NCBI RefSeq assembly: GCF_018831695.1
Contig: NC_056699.1
Location: 3,641,492 to 3,705,491, forward strand
Direction of reading: 5' to 3'
Length of the DNA stretch: 64,000 bases
Source of the DNA: Puntigrus tetrazona
Taxonomy: Eukaryota; Chordata; Actinopteri; Cypriniformes; Cyprinidae
Below are positions 26,077 to 38,224 of this stretch, in pieces. Position numbers and translations under genes: made by a program. The stretch's first letter is position 1, and every line of letters begins with the position of its first letter. The notes under the pieces were generated by a model. It was given only the letters and a program-made list of their open reading frames with translations. It was not told the origin of the DNA and searched no databases.

Positions 26077-26782
26077 ATAAAGTATAACTAGATTAAATAT
26101 TCCCAGAACTTACTTTTGTTAGCCAGGATCAGCTTTCCAAAAAAAAAAAAAAAAAGGTATTTGCGTTTGTGAAAATGTGAATGGCGCCGCCGTGAATGAG
26201 ACTGGGGACAGAGACGCTTGTGTGAGTGCGTGTTTGCTGGTGAGACAGCGAGTGTTTATCAGCCAAAGAGAAGGTGAGTCGTTAAGTGGTTATGTATTCC
26301 AGACGGCCTCTGTCCCCTGGCCGTGCTGTATTCATGAGATAGCATGAGCTCTTATAAATGGATCAAAGGACAAAATCAAAGGCATTGCTCATGAAACCCT
26401 GCAGAGAAGCTCCTGTTTACAGCCTGAGTGCCCCATCTCCACATTTACCTTGACCTGAATAAAGCACGCACCTGATTAAGGTGCTTGTCATGGCCCGGTA
26501 CCAGCCGTACCATTGAAATGCCCCTTAAGAAAGAAAAATCTCAAATGACATCTATTTAGATTTTCCCTATACAGTAATGAGATGAAATAGAGGACAAACT
26601 GAGGCTTTTGCTCCCAGCTTCTCAGATTCCTCTCTTTAGAAAAAGACACTCTTTGTTTTGGGGGAGATCTCAACAAAGTGTGATCAGAGTTGCCAAGACA
26701 CCGAAATATGTATGCAAGAGTTTTTAATGTGTCTTATCAAAGTTTCTAAAGTTGCCTAGTCAAATGCCTAGTAAAAGGCATT
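26077..26782. other. intergenic, no gene seen
   Basis: Has an A-run at 26139-26156 followed by complex sequence to 26480. No supported gene. Confidence 0.4.
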
Positions 26783-27030
26783 TCCCACTTGTTCCAAACC
26801 TGTGAAAATGTTTTGAAAAACGTTGGGATCTGTAGAGACAACTGAGCACCATTTATTTTATCCCTACTATGGAAGTTAAAGGGGGCTCATCAACTGTTCA
26901 GGTCCCAACATTTTTCAAAATATCTTCTATTGCGTTCAAAAAAACAACGAAACTCTTACAGGTTTGGAACAAGTGGGGAGTGAGTGAACGATGACGGCAT
27001 TTTCATTCTGAAAGTTAACTACTCCTTTAA
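26783..27030. mobile_element. foldback element with CTCCTTTAA end
   Basis: CCCACTTGTTCCAAACCTGT (26783-26802) and its exact reverse complement (26958-26977) bracket a short interior. The right end carries CATTTTCATTCTGAAAGTTA then ACTACTCCTTTAA, resembling the GAACTATTCCTTTAA ends of Angel-like cyprinid elements. The left terminal repeat is decayed. Confidence 0.75.
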
Positions 27031-29094
27031 TAATTTAGAGGCCAGAGAATTCCGCCTATTAAATATGATAAATTTGGTTGGCTTTACAGGGTTAAAACAA
27101 CATTTGTAACGTAGCTTTATTATATCCAAGAACTATGAAAGAGCACTAGAAATTTCCTCTGGGGAGATGCACAGGAAATTTACATGTGACGGATTTGATA
27201 AATTCTGTCCAATATGACTAAATCGTGGCTCCAAATGACAATACTTCAACAGCTGAATCACAGACACTTTGGATGGATGACTTGTGGCTGTGTGGGCTCG
27301 TCTCTGCCAGTATGAATGACTTATAGGACTAGAGGAACAGATGGGTTGTGGGAGACATTCTCGAGAAGCCAGAGCGAGAAATAACGAGAAATGCAGAGAG
27401 AAAAAGACTAAATGAGTGGGACACTAGCAAGACAAACCTCCCTTAAAGATACAGGAAACAAGCAGCATCTTGCCCACGATAAACCTTGTTCTCATTGTCA
27501 TCGTGGGTAGAGAATATTTTCCGATCCTAGCTGCTCGCATCCATTTGACTGCACCGAAATACGGCGGCTTTCTGTGGCAGGACAGGATAATAGTGAGGAA
27601 ATAAACGCACGTTGGGAGGACATGTCAAAAAGATAACTCAGAAGGGAGACGCGTCGTGAGAAACACAGGAGAAGATCCGGGACGCTGACAGTCAAAGGAG
27701 AGAATAAACATCGGAGCATAAAGAGTAGCAGCCGAGCCGGTAGCAAAGCATCATGGGGATGGGCTGACAGGATGTAGAGGGAGATCATTAGAGATGATAG
27801 AGAAATGGAGCAGGGGCGCTGAGAAGAAAGACGAGGGAGGAATGGAGACCAGGGGTGGACTCAAAGAGAATAGATGATGGTGGAAGAGCAGATCAGTAGG
27901 GTTTGGATCGAGCTCTGATCACATTTCAGGGCTTTTCGGCTTCTGTGTTCCATTTCCATGCACGCTTAAGAGTTTTTCTGGATGTAGATGTGTGCGCGGG
28001 CGGGTTTGTGTCCGGTTACTGTCACAGAGGGTTCTGAACCGTGTCTAGGTAAACAAGATTCTTGAGAGAATCAATTGGAATCGGTCTCCTTGGCTCACAT
28101 CAAAGAACTGCCCTGGAGGAGGATTGCAGCCCAATGCAGCGCTGAAAGATGTGGGAAATTCTTCACTCCTCAAGGATGCTCACTTGTCCCTGATAAACAA
28201 AGGGGTGAAGTCCATTTTTTGTTGCTTTTGTGTCAAGAAATTCCAAACTTTTGTCTTTAATAGGACACTTATGGTTTCAGATTATGGCATTCATGCACCT
28301 CTATATAAAACTGTATTCCCATGTGGCTTGTGCTAGCAAATGACTGTTTAATTAATAATAATTACCAAACCAGGAGATTTACAATGGTGTGTTCCATCTA
28401 GGAGTCATAAAATAGAAGTACACACACATGAAAGACCATAGTTTTTTTTTTTTTCTAAAATCTAAATATATAACAATATATACATATAAAATTATACATT
28501 TACATAACAGTATATAAATATATATAAATATACACAAAAAAATGTCAGAATGGACATTGCAGCAGGTTTCAGGCACAAACTAAATGCGCATGGGAAAAAA
28601 AAAAAAGTTGCATGATGTATTTTTATGTTGGTATCATTTCCTGTTGCTATCAAACACAATTCGTCAGTGATAGGCTGAACATGTGGAGAACTGACAACAA
28701 AAGAAACTTGATACGAATTTAGGAGGTAACAAATAAAAATTTCATTCAGCTGAGAGCATGTCTGGGTTTATCTTTGATCATCCTTCATCTTATTCACCCA
28801 TGTGTTTCCAATCTCTGTTATCCCAGTGTGAGACAGAGGAAAGAGTGTGAAAATACAAATAGTTTTAAGAAATATAACTTTAAAGATATGTTCTTTTCAC
28901 ATATTTGATTTCACTTCATCAAAGTTCATCTAAAATGTTGCTTTCTTCTGGGGGGGGAAGGAGGGGTTGCACTTTCATAACTCGGTGCAACACATCAAAT
29001 AATCTGGACTTGGAAGATTTGAGAAATGTTCGTGTTGAGAAACATTTTAACTGACACCTTCGTTTATTTGTTTGTCCGTCCGTTTGTTCATTCG
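27031..29094. other. intergenic, no gene seen
   Basis: The plus strand is purine-rich around 27360-27900. ORFs are short and unrecognised. A T-run lies at 28441-28454. Confidence 0.4.
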
Positions 29095-29557
29095 TTCAGA
29101 ACAGATTTGAAGCATTCCATCGCTTACTCAGTGAATGGGTGCCGTCAGAGTTCAAACAGCTGATAAAAACATCACAAGTAATCCACACCACTCAAATCCA
29201 TCAATTAACATCTTGTGAAGACAAAAGATGCGCGTTTGTAAGTAAGTAAGTAAGTTCCTTCTGGCCAAAATACAGTCCATAATATAAAAAAAAATGGCAG
29301 CCTTTAACTTCCCAAGGCGTTAATTGATAGGTTGGAGTGGTGTGGATTACCAGCAGATTATTGTGACGTTTTCATAAGCAGTTTGGACTCTGATGGCACC
29401 CATTCACTGCAGAGCGTCCTTTCCTGAGCAACTGATGGAAGGCTACATTTCTCCAAATCTGTTCCCGTGAAGAAACAAACTCATTTACATCTTTAGCAGC
29501 CTGAGGGTGAGTACATTTTTTTAGCAAATTCACATTTTGGGTGAACTCTTCCTTTAA
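29095..29557. mobile_element. foldback element, family shared with 41427-41877
   Basis: Long inverted arms: CAGTGAATGGGTGCCGTCAG (about 29130) pairs with the right arm CTGATGGCACCCATTCACTG (about 29390). The right end is GGGTGAACTCTTCCTTTAA. A second copy at 41427 shares the arm and the internal GCGTTTGTAAG-type block. It is non-coding. Confidence 0.8.
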
Positions 29558-30270
29558 GACTCAGTTGGTCTCTCTCTTTAATCTTATTATAGTCGAGAAG
29601 AAAAATTGAGATATTAAAGAGACTTTGTCTTTGAGTCGTCACAGTGCATGAAATATGTGCATAATTATTTCCGATTTTCTCATATATTGTATATCATACT
29701 GTGGCGAGTAGCAGCAACAGAGTATTTTTGGAAGGAGAAAGAAAATAGAGGCGCATCATCTGAAACGCTGATGACATGACACCTCCCTGGAAAACTTTTG
29801 ATTGCTTTCCAATTTCGGTTTGCATTTGGACTAATCATCCACATCCTTTGTTTCAGCAGGACAGTCTGTCATGCTGTAAAGATCCATGAGGGAAGTACTC
29901 TCTTTCTCTCTTGCTCCCTCTCTCTCTGTATCCCGTATTGGAACCTGTGACTCGGTTTTGTTTTCGGTGGCATTAACATACGGAACTGCATTATGGATGT
30001 AGACAAGTGCGGTGAATAAATGTGAAGTTGAACACAGCTCATAATCTGTGGCCTGCAGTTCAAGTGTCCATCTATATTTCGCTCCAGGCATGTCACATGC
30101 TTCTACGACTATAAGTGCATTTGCATTGGTTGTGTGTGAAAGCATTAAAATGGAGAATACAAATTAGAGGCCACAGTACGAGAAGTGCGGCACAAATGTG
30201 TCTGCCTTGTGCATTTATTTCTGCATGAACTCGAACAAGATTCTGGATAGCGAATCTAACAAAAAACAGA
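29558..30270. other. intergenic, no gene seen
   Basis: A 104-codon minus-strand ORF (29831-30145) shows no domain. No supported feature. Confidence 0.4.
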
Positions 30271-30272
30271 TG

Positions 30273-30327
<55 letters not shown>
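30271..30327. repeat. (AAT)n microsatellite
   Basis: About 18 units. Confidence 0.97.
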
Positions 30328-30330
<3 letters not shown>

Positions 30331-30400
30331 GCAAATAGTAAATAATTACTATCAATAAAATAATAAATTACATTAGATTTTGAATTTTTTCAATGATAAA

Positions 30401-30404
<4 letters not shown>

Positions 30405-30481
<77 letters not shown>
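30405..30481. repeat. (TA)n microsatellite
   Basis: About 38 uninterrupted AT units. Confidence 0.98.
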
Positions 30482-30485
<4 letters not shown>

Positions 30486-31202
30486 TATGCATTTGTTTAT
30501 TTGTAGAAGTCAACATTAGAATTTTAATTCCTTTTTTTTTTTTTAACCCCCACTTCACTGTTACAAGAATATTTTTCTTGAGTTACAGCAATGCAAATTG
30601 TAAAAAAAATTAAATTAATTAAAAAAAATCACAAGGCAACATAAAATTAAACTAGAACTTGTTTATCTTTTAAGTCAAATTTTTTGAATTTTTTGAATTT
30701 TTTTTATTGAACTTTTTTATTCACATTTTGACGTTTAATATGACATTCTCGGTCACTTTCTTGGAAGTTGCCCAGATCACTCAACCCTGTAGTTACTTAC
30801 TTCACGTTTCTCTGCAGTTAAAAATGAAATGTCCAGAACGTTTAACACATTTAACGCGTAACCGAGGCACATTTTTATTAGGCTTTTTATCAGGTATGTA
30901 TTACAGTGCTTTTATAATGCAGGCTTTTCAGCGCCTGTATCATGTGATCTACCTAGTAAACCTACTTAATTAGAAAGCTCATACATATGTAGCTGTATAT
31001 TTGAAGAAAACTTTATAAAGTATCAATTTTCAAATCGTTCAGGATGTTAAAATTGTTTTGAACTCGTAACATAACATTCTGCAAGTAAATGTGTGAAAAG
31101 GAGCTTTTATTATTCAAAAATGTACTCGTTAATCATATTTTGTGTGAAAAGGAATACAAGTTGTGGGAGTTTTACTGCCTCTAGTGTTCATTTTAACTGG
31201 AA
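30482..31202. other. intergenic, no gene seen
   Basis: T- and A-rich. An 88-codon ORF at 30707-30973 is unrecognised. Confidence 0.4.
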
Positions 31203-31274
31203 ACGTATAGGTACTTTTTTTCAGTTTTGCAAAAATGTATGTAGAGGCATGTATTATCAGCGAGCCTAGGCTGA
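31203..31274 (+). repeat. dispersed repeat piece, inverted partner of 34092-34145
   Basis: Contains TTTTTTTCAGTTTTGCA, AAATGTATG and AGCCTAGGCTGA in that order. The same blocks occur in reverse orientation at 34092-34145, so both derive from one repeat family. This copy has about 20 extra bases before the last block. Confidence 0.7.
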
Positions 31275-31770
31275 GATCACTATATGTACTGCACTTATTG
31301 TAGAAGCAAACATTAGTATGTTTCTCCCATCTTGCCCTAGATACACATCGAGGCATTTTCCTGTCACTGTAGGCCTAATCTGCTGACTAGTTTACAGTGT
31401 CTGATGCGTAGTTCTCTACAGGGACAGGGGCTCAAACGTGTGTAAATGAAATATGTGACATTTCCCAAGGGCCAGAGGAAGTTGTCTTAAAAGAGCAATC
31501 AATTTTTCCTTCAATCCAGAGAGGCCAAACACAATGAAAGTACTCATTCATTGTCTTTCACCTTAATTAAGCAATCCATCATGTGACTGTTTAACAAAAC
31601 GGGGGGAAAAAGAGTTTCCAAGAGTTCCTTATGTAAATGGAATGTGCTGAGAAAAAAAAAAAGAGGAAAAAGGATACATGATATGATACATTTTGCCACT
31701 ACAATGTATCTGTACTGTAGTCAAATGACATACAATGTATGTACTATTTTCTAAGCCATACACTACCTAC

Positions 31771-31771
<1 letters not shown>
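31275..31771. other. intergenic; complex island at 31440-31640
   Basis: TTTCCCAAGGGCC (31461-31473) resembles an EBF-type palindrome, and TTAATTAA occurs further on. A possible regulatory island, unproven. Confidence 0.25.

Positions 31772-31800
<29 letters not shown>
31772..31800. repeat. (CA)n microsatellite
   Basis: About 14 units. Confidence 0.95.
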
Positions 31801-31803
<3 letters not shown>

Positions 31804-32238
31804 TCACTGATGCTGTGAATAATTTTTAATTTAGAAACTGTTAGTAAATTTCACAATTAATTAGAAAGGAACGCCAAGGAATACACTGAACCAAACGTGG
31901 CATTTTGAAGTTGAAAGATTCTAGTAGTGTTTTATTATAAAACAATAATATTTGTTATATTTAATTCAGTCACTCAATCAAAAAAGTTATTCGGCTCTCA
32001 GATGTCTTGTAAGGAACTGTGATAAATAAATCAATCCATTCCAGTTGATTCCAGTTGAGCTCAATTCCAGTTGATTCTTTAAAGTCTTTAAATTTAAAAA
32101 TTAAAACATTAAATCCATAAATGCACAGTTTAATTACATATACAAGTGCTGTAAATACATAAATAACTAAACTTAATTCAGATGTAAATGTAATCGTACA
32201 TGAAAATTATTGTTACATTACAAGATTTCATGCATAGC

Positions 32239-32239
<1 letters not shown>

Positions 32240-32286
<47 letters not shown>
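32240..32286. repeat. (AAT)n microsatellite
   Basis: About 15 units, close to the palindromic array that follows. Confidence 0.96.
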
Positions 32287-32335
32287 GATGTTATTATATT
32301 TTTTACAGTTTCTTCATTGACACTTTTTGTAATTT

Positions 32336-32365
32336 ATTGATATTTATTCATTTGGCAGACATTAT

Positions 32366-32456
<91 letters not shown>

Positions 32457-32458
32457 AT
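32336..32458. repeat. SINE-tail remnant and palindromic (AAT)n(ATT)n array
   Basis: GATATTTATTCATTTGGCAG (about 32339-32358) is the reverse-complemented 3' tail of a cyprinid SINE. It abuts (AAT)n, which switches to (ATT)n near 32406, giving a perfect self-complementary tract of at least 40 bases per arm. Confidence 0.85.
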
Positions 32459-33398
32459 GCTTTTTCTTTAATTTATTTGTATGTTTTATTTGTGAATTAT
32501 GTCAGATTGCTAGTCAATTATTTAGGACACAAGAGGTAAATAGGTAAGAAAGGACGACCTTATTTATCGGCTTCAGAACAGGGTCAGAATGTGTATTTGA
32601 CTGGGTCATTGTAGGTCATATTTTATTTTGGAGCCATTGCAATGTCAATTTGACCTTGCGTTTGCAGTCTTTTTTTTTTTTTTTTTTTGCCTTTTTTTCA
32701 CAAACTAAATGCAAGCTCATTTACCACCATCATACTTTAGAGTTGGATTCGTATTCTTTGTCAGATATGCTGGACACATTTGGGTAATATAATCATAATA
32801 TCAGTCGAATCTCTTTCAATGAGTGATTTATTTATTTTTTTTTTCAATGTGACCGCATGCCTAAAGTAAAGACATTTTTGCATAAAAAGTCGAAGATGCA
32901 TATGAAACGCTGAAATGGCTGCATAATGTCTGCTTTATCACGCACTATTACTAACATTCAGTGCGTACGTCACAGTATGCAGTTAGCATGCTATTATTCC
33001 ATTTCCAGCATAGCACCAATCTCATCTGACAACAGAAGCATCTCCTTCGTTGCAACTGGGTCACCATTATGGTTTATGGCAACTCCAGATGGTTCTTTTT
33101 GATTAATGGTTTATTTTGTGCCACCCTCCAATACAAGCTGTTATGTGTTGCAGGGCTCTTTATGTGCGTGACTGGAGCACTTACGCTCCATTCTCACTCG
33201 CTGAACTCGCTGAGCTCCTTCAAAGTGACTCGCTGTGGCTCCTCTCACAAGTCTCCTCCTCGTTCACGCCAAGGGTTTGGAGACATGACCTTTTCTAGGC
33301 AGCGTCTGGGTGGTTTGATACAAAGCATCCTCTTCCCGATAACACAGCCAGCACTGACCGCTGGGATATCTGAAGACACGGATGCCGTTTCTTTTGGT
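32459..33398. other. intergenic, no gene seen
   Basis: T-run at 32670-32688. A 130-codon ORF (33069-33461) runs into SINE sequence and shows no domain. Confidence 0.4.
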
Positions 33399-33680
33399 AA
33401 TTCATTGATATTTATTCGTTCGGCAGATGCGTTTATCAAGGTATGCATGATAGATGAATGACACTGAAGTCCAAGCAACAAACACTGATCGTAAGACTAA
33501 ACTTATAAACCTTCAAAAACTATAAACCTTCAAATCCGATTGGTTAATCATTATGTTGTTCCAGGGTCAACAAAAATGTTAATCTAGAAACACCTTGCAC
33601 TCAGCAAAATCAGATCCGTATCAAGGTATACATGCTTTACCGGTGTGTGTGACCTTGGAGGCAGTTGAGCTACAGGTACA
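33399..33680 (-). repeat. degenerate tRNA-derived SINE, minus orientation
   Basis: The tail TATTCGTTCGGCAGATGCG (about 33412-33430) and the head GTGACCTTGGAGGCAGTTGA then GCTACAGG (about 33649-33676) are reverse complements of the 3' tail and A-box region of a common cyprinid SINE. The middle is diverged or interrupted. Confidence 0.5.
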
Positions 33681-33922
33681 GCGACACAAACACAATTTAT
33701 GTATTCATTTCACTATATTCCCGAATGTCTTTCAACTGCTCTTTAATCTTCATTTTCACAGCCGTCCTTCAGCTTCACAACATGAATAATGATCCCCTTA
33801 CTGTCATGTTTTTGGGTGTTTTTTGTTTACTCTGAAAATGTGGGAGTTATTTTAATGGTCAGTCATAAGGCAACTGTGCACACACATTTTCACAAGCACT
33901 GAATACTCTTATTAAAATACAC
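33681..33922. other. intergenic, no gene seen
   Basis: Nothing recognised. Confidence 0.35.
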
Positions 33923-33969
<47 letters not shown>

Positions 33970-34004
33970 CATCCATCCATCCATCCATCCATCCATCCAT
34001 CCAT
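33923..34004. repeat. compound (ATCT)n(ATCC)n microsatellite
   Basis: About 11 ATCT units change to about 9 ATCC units. Confidence 0.97.
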
Positions 34005-34091
34005 CTCCAGAACTTGATGTGTGTTATTGCATGTAATAACTGTTATATTGTGCATTATGCATGCTACCATTTTTGAGATGTAGTGTATAGT

Positions 34092-34145
34092 CAGCCTAGG
34101 CTCATACATTTCTGCAAAACTGAAAAAAAGTACATATGCGTACGA
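34092..34145 (-). repeat. dispersed repeat end, inverted partner of 31203-31274
   Basis: CAGCCTAGGCTCATACATTT then CTGCAAAACTGAAAAAAAG is the reverse complement of the blocks at 31203. The rest of the repeat may extend to about 34510, where a 124-codon ORF has no recognised domain. Confidence 0.7.
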
Positions 34146-35261
34146 ATCGCTGCGGTTTCCGTTTATTCCTCTTCACTCAAAAGCATGATTTACAATTACG
34201 ATTTTTTTTTTTTTTTTGCTTTGTTTTTTCACACTTGACTTCAAAACAGTTTAAAATCAGATTTAAAAACCTGAAAAGGGTAGGAACGTCGTTATGGCAC
34301 GTGCAGCTTCACATGTGTGAGTTTTCTCATTTACTCTGTCGCTCACGTGATACGGCTTTGCGTTCATGCGGTGAAAAGCTCCGGTTTGTAGCGTCTGCTC
34401 GCTGCCATTGTTTATTATTAATAACATTGTTTGCATACGTTACATTGTCCTGGCTTCACAGTGTGACATCAGTAAAGCCGACCGAGAACGATGACTGGTG
34501 TTATGCGTAAAGAATAATACCTACAATACATTACATGTGTGCATAATGCATAAACGTATGGAATTTCGAATATCCCATATTCTCCTCTTCAGCATGATGT
34601 CTACTATTGGAAGTTATGCTTATGTTGGTATTCTAATATGCTCAGATATTTAGGGAGATTATTTTAGGCTGTTGCATTTTGTTGTGTTGATGTTTGCCGT
34701 CTGTTTTGACTTGCCACCCAGAGATTCGATATGGCAGGATTTTACAAGCAATGTGATACAACAATTTGAACAAACTGGCATCATCTTGTCACCCTGATGA
34801 GCTCCCCAGAGACCAGCATCACTCTTTGATCCCTTTTTCCGAGTCCAAACGGATGCTGAGAGTAGATGGCGGTGTCCTGAAATAGTCTGAGCTCAAAGTT
34901 TCCCATATCATCCAGCCTTTCAACCCTTAGCTGCTTTTATGCGAAAGGGGAGCTGGAGGGGGGCGACCTTGGCAGATCTTTCATTTATTTTGGGCTACTA
35001 TGTGTAACTCAAAAGGAACATTTCCAAAACACATGGGATCTCTTTTATTAAGAGTGCGTATGCAAGAGCTCGCGCGTAAGAGCTGCGCGCGAATTTTTTT
35101 GTGCGTGTGTAAAATTCATGATTCATCAGTAAGACTGCGCTTTTCTGACGGAAATGTTTTCTCGTCACATAAGCGCAAACGTATACACTGAGTTAATAAT
35201 CAATGAGACCCGTTAAGCGCATTGACTATTTTCATATATTTCAAAAATGCGGTCACACCGG
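34146..35261. other. intergenic; complex island at 34680-34930
   Basis: T-run at 34202-34217. The 34680-34930 part is complex and non-repetitive, a possible conserved element. No gene is supported. Confidence 0.3.
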
Positions 35262-35505
35262 GAGCTGTGACCCCGGATCACAAAAAGCCCCCGGGGTATT
35301 TTTCTTGCAATATCCAAAAAACACTGTATTGGGTTAAAATTATAGATTTTTCTTTTTGGCCAAAAATCATTAAGACGTTAGATAAGGTCTTGTTCCGTGA
35401 AGATATTCTGTAAGTTGCCTACCGTATATCAAAACTTAATTTCTGATCAGTAATATGCGTTCAACTTCATTTGGACAACTTCAAAATGAATTTTTGTTCT
35501 CCCCT
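35262..35505 (+). repeat. 5' part of a cyprinid dispersed repeat (GAGCTGTGACCCCGG end)
   Basis: Blocks GAGCTGTGACCCCGGATCAC, GGGTTAAAATTATAGATTTT, CCAAAAATCATTAAGACG, GAAGATATTCTGTAAGTT and ACTTCATTTGGACAACTT occur in the order known for an abundant zebrafish/carp repeat. The copy is truncated on the right. Confidence 0.7.
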
Positions 35506-36699
35506 ATTTGGTAGCACATGATCAGTATGGATTCCCATGTGAAATTAACATGCTTTTTTCTCAACGACTCAGACTCCTAGTGCAACTGTGTTTGTGTTGC
35601 TTTAACCTTTAAACATAACTTGACTTTGTATTTGTTTTTTTCTATAGTTCCAATATAACATGAAACACTAGAACGATCAATAATTCACTTCAATGCAGGA
35701 CTACCGGAATGATGCTCGACAATTGCATTGGAAGTTAAGGCTGAGGTGAGAATCATTACCTTATTCCTTATTCAGTTGCTAAAGATTTCATACGGTGTGC
35801 TTTTTCAGCAATCATACATGGGGGCCAAAATCAATTAGGTGCAACGATAAGCCTTCTTCATTTTCTCACAAAGAGTTGTATTCGTGCATATTTGATTTTC
35901 CTACCTATTCCCGTCCGTTGATTGTAGCGAGCACGGCACATCAGTATCTGGCCACCCACCGCTGTATAAAAGCACTAGAGCGATCACTGCCTGTGAAAAG
36001 CAGTCATCCTCCTTCAGCCAAAAGCCTCCCCTCAGCAGAAAAGAGCAGGGTTACGGAAGCTCAGGGGTACAGTAATAACCATATAACCACTCAGCTGTGC
36101 CTAATATAGACAGAAGAAGGGCAGATAAACAAAAGGTCAGTAAGCATCATTCTTTCCAATTTACTTTACCCAGTGGGCGTATAGGTGGGTTAACAATTTA
36201 GAGATCCTTTATGCAATCTCAGGGTTTTTAGAAAGCTCTGGGACAGAGAGATTTCAGAGGGCCTTAGTGCATTTTAGATTTATTTGGCCTATAATTAAGT
36301 AAATCAGTTTTACATATATAAATATCGCAGTGAAAGAAGACAGGGAAAAATAAATATATAAATATAAAATAAATATATATATATATTACAGCATTTTCAA
36401 GAAACATTACTTACTGGTAATCAATGTTGAAAATAATTTTACATTTTTTTATTTTATTTTTATTCATTTATTTATAGAAACTGATCTATTTTTCCAAGAA
36501 TTTTGGAAAACATATTATTATTATATTTTTTAATAATTGAAAGTTCAAATGAAAACATTACAATTTTTACAATTTTAAACAGACTTTGTGGTCACAATTA
36601 TGAGTATGACTTAAACATGACATTTCTGAATTTTACTTATATCTAACATATTTGAGGAAATATGATAAGAAAAAAAATACTTTATCCTATATTCAGTGA

Positions 36700-36701
<2 letters not shown>
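35506..36701. other. intergenic; complex island at 35720-36110
   Basis: 35720-36110 is unusually complex and includes a TATAAAAG box (about 35964) and donor-like GAG|GTGAGA (about 35740) and AAAAG|GTCAGTAAG. No ORF of note. It could be a regulatory element or non-coding transcript start. Confidence 0.25.

Positions 36702-36778
<77 letters not shown>
36702..36778. repeat. (CT)n(AT)n microsatellite
   Basis: Short CT run followed by about 30 AT units with one G interruption. Confidence 0.95.
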
Positions 36779-36780
<2 letters not shown>

Positions 36781-37637
36781 CAAGCATTATAATAAGAATG
36801 CAATTTATAAGGTAATAAATGATCATTAATAAAAATCTATCTATTCAGAATGCATTGTAATGCATTAGTCCTTGCTGAAATTGATGAAAACACTGGAGAG
36901 TGGACATCATGTGACCATATAATACATATATGAGACATCTTGTTACCTTATTTATTGAAACGCCCCGGTCATCTGCTGAATATAGCACTGATGTAATGTG
37001 TTTCTTTTTTACTTTCCCCTTTGAGTCCGGAAGGTCTCGGCTCTGCAAGGTGCTATGCTAGTGTGTCACAAAGACATGAAAAGATTCTGGCCATAGATGT
37101 GGAGGGATGGAGACGTCGATGGACTGCGGTAGATGGAGCTGTAGGAGTCCGCTCTACGTCCTGTGGTTTTCATCTGTCTGCACACTGCTGTCCACTGCCT
37201 GACTGAACTACAGCCTGATCACTTCTCGACACCGACACAAACCGCTGCACAATCAACTAGTCTGACTCAGAAGCCGTATGAAGACTCTTCACACGACATG
37301 ACCGATACAGCTGATCAGATGAACTCGCTTCCTTCATGTGCTGGAGTTATAAATTGGCTCATTCGTGACTATGAATTGAATTGACCCCCATTATGAAGCT
37401 AGTAGTAACAGTAGTAGTAGCAGTATTTAATCATTTGTTTATTCATTATTTGTTAATAGAAATAAAGCTGAAAAATTAAAAATATTCTAAAAAACAAACA
37501 AACAAAAAAAAACTATGGAAATTAGAAGTGTTACAGAAATAAAATAAGTTATCTAAAATGCTACAAATATTAAACTAAAACAAAAATTGAAAGTAAATTA
37601 AAAAATTAAAAGTAATTTTAAAAGTAAACGAATAAAT
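36779..37637. other. intergenic, no gene seen
   Basis: Moderately complex at 36980-37380 with short overlapping ORFs and no domain; AT-rich after that. Confidence 0.35.
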
Positions 37638-37670
37638 ACACACAAACACACACACACACACACACACACA
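37638..37670. repeat. (CA)n microsatellite
   Basis: About 15 units. Confidence 0.94.
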
Positions 37671-37994
37671 TAAATAAATGCGGAAATAAATAAATCCTTA
37701 ATAAAAGCTAATTCTAAACACTAATAAATGATAAACTAAAAAAGTTTGGTGTATAAATGACGTACTCATAAAACAGAAAATAGAATCAGAAAGTTACCAT
37801 TGATATTAAAAAACAAAAAAACAAAACCAAAAAAAAACTGATTGTATTGTAGTGTATACTCCGATTAATGTTCTACATATCTATTTCTAGCTATTTATAT
37901 TTGAAATGCTATATAAATAGCACTGGTTCACTAAAAAAAAAACCATTTCTTTAAATTTGAATATCTACTCAAACAAATTCACTTAATCACAAAG

Positions 37995-38224
37995 TTAAAG
38001 GAATAGTTCACGTAAAAATGAAAATGATCCCATATTTTATTCACCCCGAAGCCATCCAATTTATGGAGCTTCAAAATAATGGCTGCTATCCAAAAGAATT
38101 AACAAGCTTGGAAGAGCCAGGATATATTTTTAAAAAACATACATCTGAAAGAAGAAACCTAGGATGGCTTCGGGGTGAGTAACATATAGGGTCATTTTTA
38201 TTTTTGGGTGATCTATTCCTTTAA
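37995..38224. mobile_element. TTAA-flanked MITE, Angel-like
   Basis: Left end TTAAAGGAATAGTTCACG with AAAAATGAAAATGATCC; the right end GGGTGATCTATTCCTTTAA is its inverted partner. Inner arms TTCACCCCGAAGCCATCC and GGATGGCTTCGGGGTGAG also pair. Length is 230 bases and it is non-coding. TTAA at both ends fits a piggyBac-type target. Confidence 0.88.

Noticed and set aside
33069..33461. 130-codon plus-strand ORF
   Set aside because: Runs into a SINE tail remnant at 33399; the protein is unrecognised.
34136..34510. 124-codon plus-strand ORF
   Set aside because: Starts within a dispersed repeat end and includes a translated T-run (FFFFF).
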